Source: Methylovulum sp. (lineage in GTDB: Bacteria > Pseudomonadota > Gammaproteobacteria > Methylococcales > Methylomonadaceae). Taken from it: a DNA stretch of 6,188 nucleotides. A program made the position numbers and the translations under genes. The notes under the pieces were generated by a model. That model had not been told where the DNA came from. It made no database searches and saw only the letters and a list, made by a program, of their open reading frames with translations. Positions within the stretch are counted from its first letter, which is position 1. Every line of letters begins with the position of its first letter. The DNA lies in contig JACXTQ010000078.1 in the NCBI GenBank assembly GCA_016919605.1, positions 1 to 6,188 on the forward strand, given 5' to 3'. Below are positions 4,520-6,188 of the stretch, in pieces.

Positions 4520-5413
4520 ATGGAACTGTACCGGCACGGGTTCAAGGCTATGGGCACGCCTTGCGAGATCCAGCTATTCGCTAAAAGCCAAACGTTAGCC
4601 AAACAGGTTGCCGATACCGCTATTGCCGATGTACAAAGGCTAGAAGCCCGTTATTCACGCTACCGCCCCGATAGTTTTTTGTCCGCCATCAACAAGGTGG
4701 CGGCCGGTGGCGGCAGTATCGAGGTCGATGCCGAAACCGCAGGACTGCTCGATTATGCGGCGACCTGTTATCAGCAAAGCGAAGGGGTGTTTGACATCAC
4801 CTCTGGCCTGTTACGCAAAGCCTGGCGGTTTGATACGGGCACATTGCCGGATCGGCAAACCATAGCCGCGCTGCTGGCCCACATCGGTTGGCATCATGTC
4901 GATTGGCACAAGCCGGTATTGGCGTTTACCATGCCGGGCATGGAAATTGATTTTGGCGGTATTGTCAAAGAATATGCCGTTGACCGTGCGGCGGCATTGT
5001 GCTGGTCGCACGGTATACAGCAAGGTGTCGTCAATCTTGGCGGCGACATAAAGATCATTGGCCCGCGTGTCGATGGCGAGCCTTGGCGTATCGGCATACG
5101 GCATCCACGCCAAAACGGCTTGCTCGACACCTTATCGCTGCATCACGGCGCATTAGCCAGTAGCGGCGATTACGAACGCTGCATCATTATTGATGGTATC
5201 CGCTATGGGCATATCCTCAACCCCAAAACCGGTTGGCCGGTCAGGTGCTTGGCGGCGGTCAGCGTTGTCAGCGACTTTTGCGTGGTGGCTGGCAGCGCCT
5301 CCACCATCGCCATGCTCAAAGAAGACCAAGGAGCCGCTTGGCTTGACACGCTAGGCTTGCCACATTACTGGTTTGATGTCGAAGGCAACGCGGGCGGCAC
5401 ACTCTTTAAATGA
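4520..5413 (+). CDS. apbE: ApbE-family FAD:protein FMN transferase
   Basis: This 297-residue protein transfers FMN from FAD to a Thr/Ser of a target protein (family knowledge). Motifs in order: MGTPCEI (11-17), SRYRPDS (46-52), FDIT (91-94), the FAD/Mg region MEIDFGGIVKEYAVD (141-155), VVNLGGDI (170-177), ASSGDYER (213-220) and HILNPKTGWPV (231-241). Near the C-terminus, where many ApbE proteins have A-D-A-L-A-T-A with a Mg-binding Asp, this one has VAGSASTIAML (256-266). The Thr is kept, but Asp appears replaced by Gly. There is no signal peptide or lipobox: the fold begins at residue 1, whereas many ApbE proteins are periplasmic lipoproteins. ATG 4520 lies 6 nt after the DUF3570 stop without a clear Shine-Dalgarno, so translation is probably coupled. 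The best candidate target in the window is D-T-W-S-G-A-T in the DUF3570 protein. The family call is firm; the substrate, compartment and Mg dependence are open. Confidence 0.93.
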   Translation: MELYRHGFKAMGTPCEIQLFAKSQTLAKQVADTAIADVQRLEARYSRYRPDSFLSAINKVAAGGGSIEVDAETAGLLDYAATCYQQSEGVFDITSGLLRKAWRFDTGTLPDRQTIAALLAHIGWHHVDWHKPVLAFTMPGMEIDFGGIVKEYAVDRAAALCWSHGIQQGVVNLGGDIKIIGPRVDGEPWRIGIRHPRQNGLLDTLSLHHGALASSGDYERCIIIDGIRYGHILNPKTGWPVRCLAAVSVVSDFCVVAGSASTIAMLKEDQGAAWLDTLGLPHYWFDVEGNAGGTLFK

Positions 5414-5459
5414 TGATTCCTAGCCATCAATATAAAAACTATTATTCGGCAAAATTCTA

Positions 5460-6188
5460 ATGACTAACACCACTACCCAACTCTTCCATCGCACTGGCCT
5501 ATTTATCACTGTTTTCACCACGGGCGCGTCCGTCATGGTAATAGAATTGTTAGGCACAAGGATGATCGCCCCCTTTTATGGGGCCAGCCTTTATGTGTGG
5601 TCGTCACTGATTTCAGTGACGATGATCGCATTGTCGGTGGGCTATTACATGGGTGGGCGTTGGGCGGACACCTCAAAACGCACAGGCCTATCGTTAATTA
5701 TCGCCCTAGCAGCCATTTTTACCTTGCTGATCCCCTTAATGACACGCACGGTTTTACTCGCTACCGATCCCTTAGGATTGCGCGGCGGGGCTTTTGTCAG
5801 CGCCCTGATCCTATTTTCGCCTAGCTTGACCTTGCTGGGTATGGTCGGTCCGTTTGCCATTAAGCTGGCGACTTCGCAATTGGAAGGGGTGGGCAACAAT
5901 GTCGGCTCCATTTATGCGGTCAGCACCCTTGGCAGCGTGGTCGGCACTTTGGTGTTGGGCTTCTTTTTGTTTCCGTTACTAGGTTCGCGACAAATCCTGA
6001 TCGGAACCGGAATATTGCTGTTGATATTGGCACTGGCCATCGCCACTTATGAGCAGAAAAAATTACATATCCCCGTAGCCATGATGCCAAGCATCGTCCT
6101 TGCCCTCATTGGCTTATCCTTGTTACCGAAAATTATCGGAGCCGGACACAGTTATGCCGGCGGCAATCAGTTTCAGGTTCAATCGGAG
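5460..6188 (+). CDS. Fused MFS/spermidine synthase-like membrane protein, N-terminal part
   Basis: An open frame runs from ATG 5460 to the window edge (243 codons, no stop). It encodes about seven hydrophobic segments (roughly residues 13-31, 45-65, 77-98, 110-135, 150-173, 178-197 and 204-223). Family-like motifs are SVMVIELLGTRMIAPFYG (24-41), SVGYYMGGRWAD (59-70) and GSIYAVSTLGSVVGT (149-163). They match the N-terminal membrane half of proteins annotated as fused MFS/spermidine synthase, whose C-terminal half is a SpeE-like aminopropyltransferase/methyltransferase fold. That half should begin just past the cut; NQFQVQSE at 236-243 looks like its first strand. ATG 5460 has no clear Shine-Dalgarno. 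An in-frame stop at 5433 limits how far upstream the start can be. The 46-nt gap after apbE has no terminator, so read-through is possible. The substrate is unknown; many such proteins have no proven polyamine role. Confidence 0.88.
   Translation, partial: MTNTTTQLFHRTGLFITVFTTGASVMVIELLGTRMIAPFYGASLYVWSSLISVTMIALSVGYYMGGRWADTSKRTGLSLIIALAAIFTLLIPLMTRTVLLATDPLGLRGGAFVSALILFSPSLTLLGMVGPFAIKLATSQLEGVGNNVGSIYAVSTLGSVVGTLVLGFFLFPLLGSRQILIGTGILLLILALAIATYEQKKLHIPVAMMPSIVLALIGLSLLPKIIGAGHSYAGGNQFQVQSE

Noticed and set aside
5431..5445. TATAAA / TATTAT as a -10 promoter box before the MFS/spermidine-synthase-like gene
   Set aside because: There is no matching -35 at proper spacing and the region is just AT-rich, so it is not reported as a promoter.
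5597..5911. Closed open frames on both strands inside the region after 5597
   Set aside because: They overlap the membrane-protein frame starting at 5460, which has coherent transmembrane segments and family motifs and is simply unterminated in the window.

Overview
The window holds seven genes, all on the + strand and tightly packed. They are two tandem paralogous secreted proteins of unknown function, a periplasmic thioredoxin (TlpA/ResA-like), a very small DUF4266 lipoprotein, a large two-domain DUF3570 outer-membrane-type protein, an ApbE-family FAD:protein FMN transferase, and the N-terminal membrane part of a fused MFS/spermidine-synthase-like protein cut by the window edge. I see no RNA gene, mobile element, CRISPR array or convincing intrinsic terminator. 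The longest stretches without a coding region are positions 1-86 and 996-1076 (81 bases).

The organism is Gram-negative: Sec signal peptides, a lipobox protein, and a beta-barrel-like protein ending in Phe. Intermediate GC and the protein families suggest a gammaproteobacterium. The protein style and copper-like Met/His clusters made me think of methanotrophs (Methylococcales), but that is a guess from memory and not shown by the sequence.

Layout. Positions 1-86: leader with a 7-bp inverted repeat. 87-995: the tandem paralogs, each about 145 residues with a signal peptide and two conserved mature cysteines. 1077-5413: the core set TlpA - DUF4266 - DUF3570 - ApbE, almost certainly one transcription unit. 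The gap between TlpA and DUF4266 is 34 nt, DUF4266 overlaps DUF3570, and DUF3570 is 6 nt from ApbE. The same CACGAGGA ribosome-binding sequence precedes both paralogs and the DUF4266 gene, which ties the left pair to the core set. 5460 to the end: a polytopic membrane protein, possibly a separate unit.

How the genes may work together (inference). ApbE enzymes attach FMN covalently to Thr/Ser in D-x-x-(S/T)-G-A-T-type motifs. The DUF3570 protein carries an exact D-T-W-S-G-A-T at residues 115-121 (positions 2159-2179), so it is the best candidate substrate in the window. Its second half is a separate beta-barrel-like domain joined through a Gly/His linker. That half has 11 Met within 33 residues, which looks like a copper site, and the protein's only two cysteines. 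The DUF4266 lipoprotein ends in Gly-Gly-Gly-Cys-Gly-Cys-Tyr, and the thioredoxin next to it is a plausible redox partner for that tail or for the Cys pair in DUF3570. Together this resembles an uncharacterised cell-envelope redox and/or metal-handling module.
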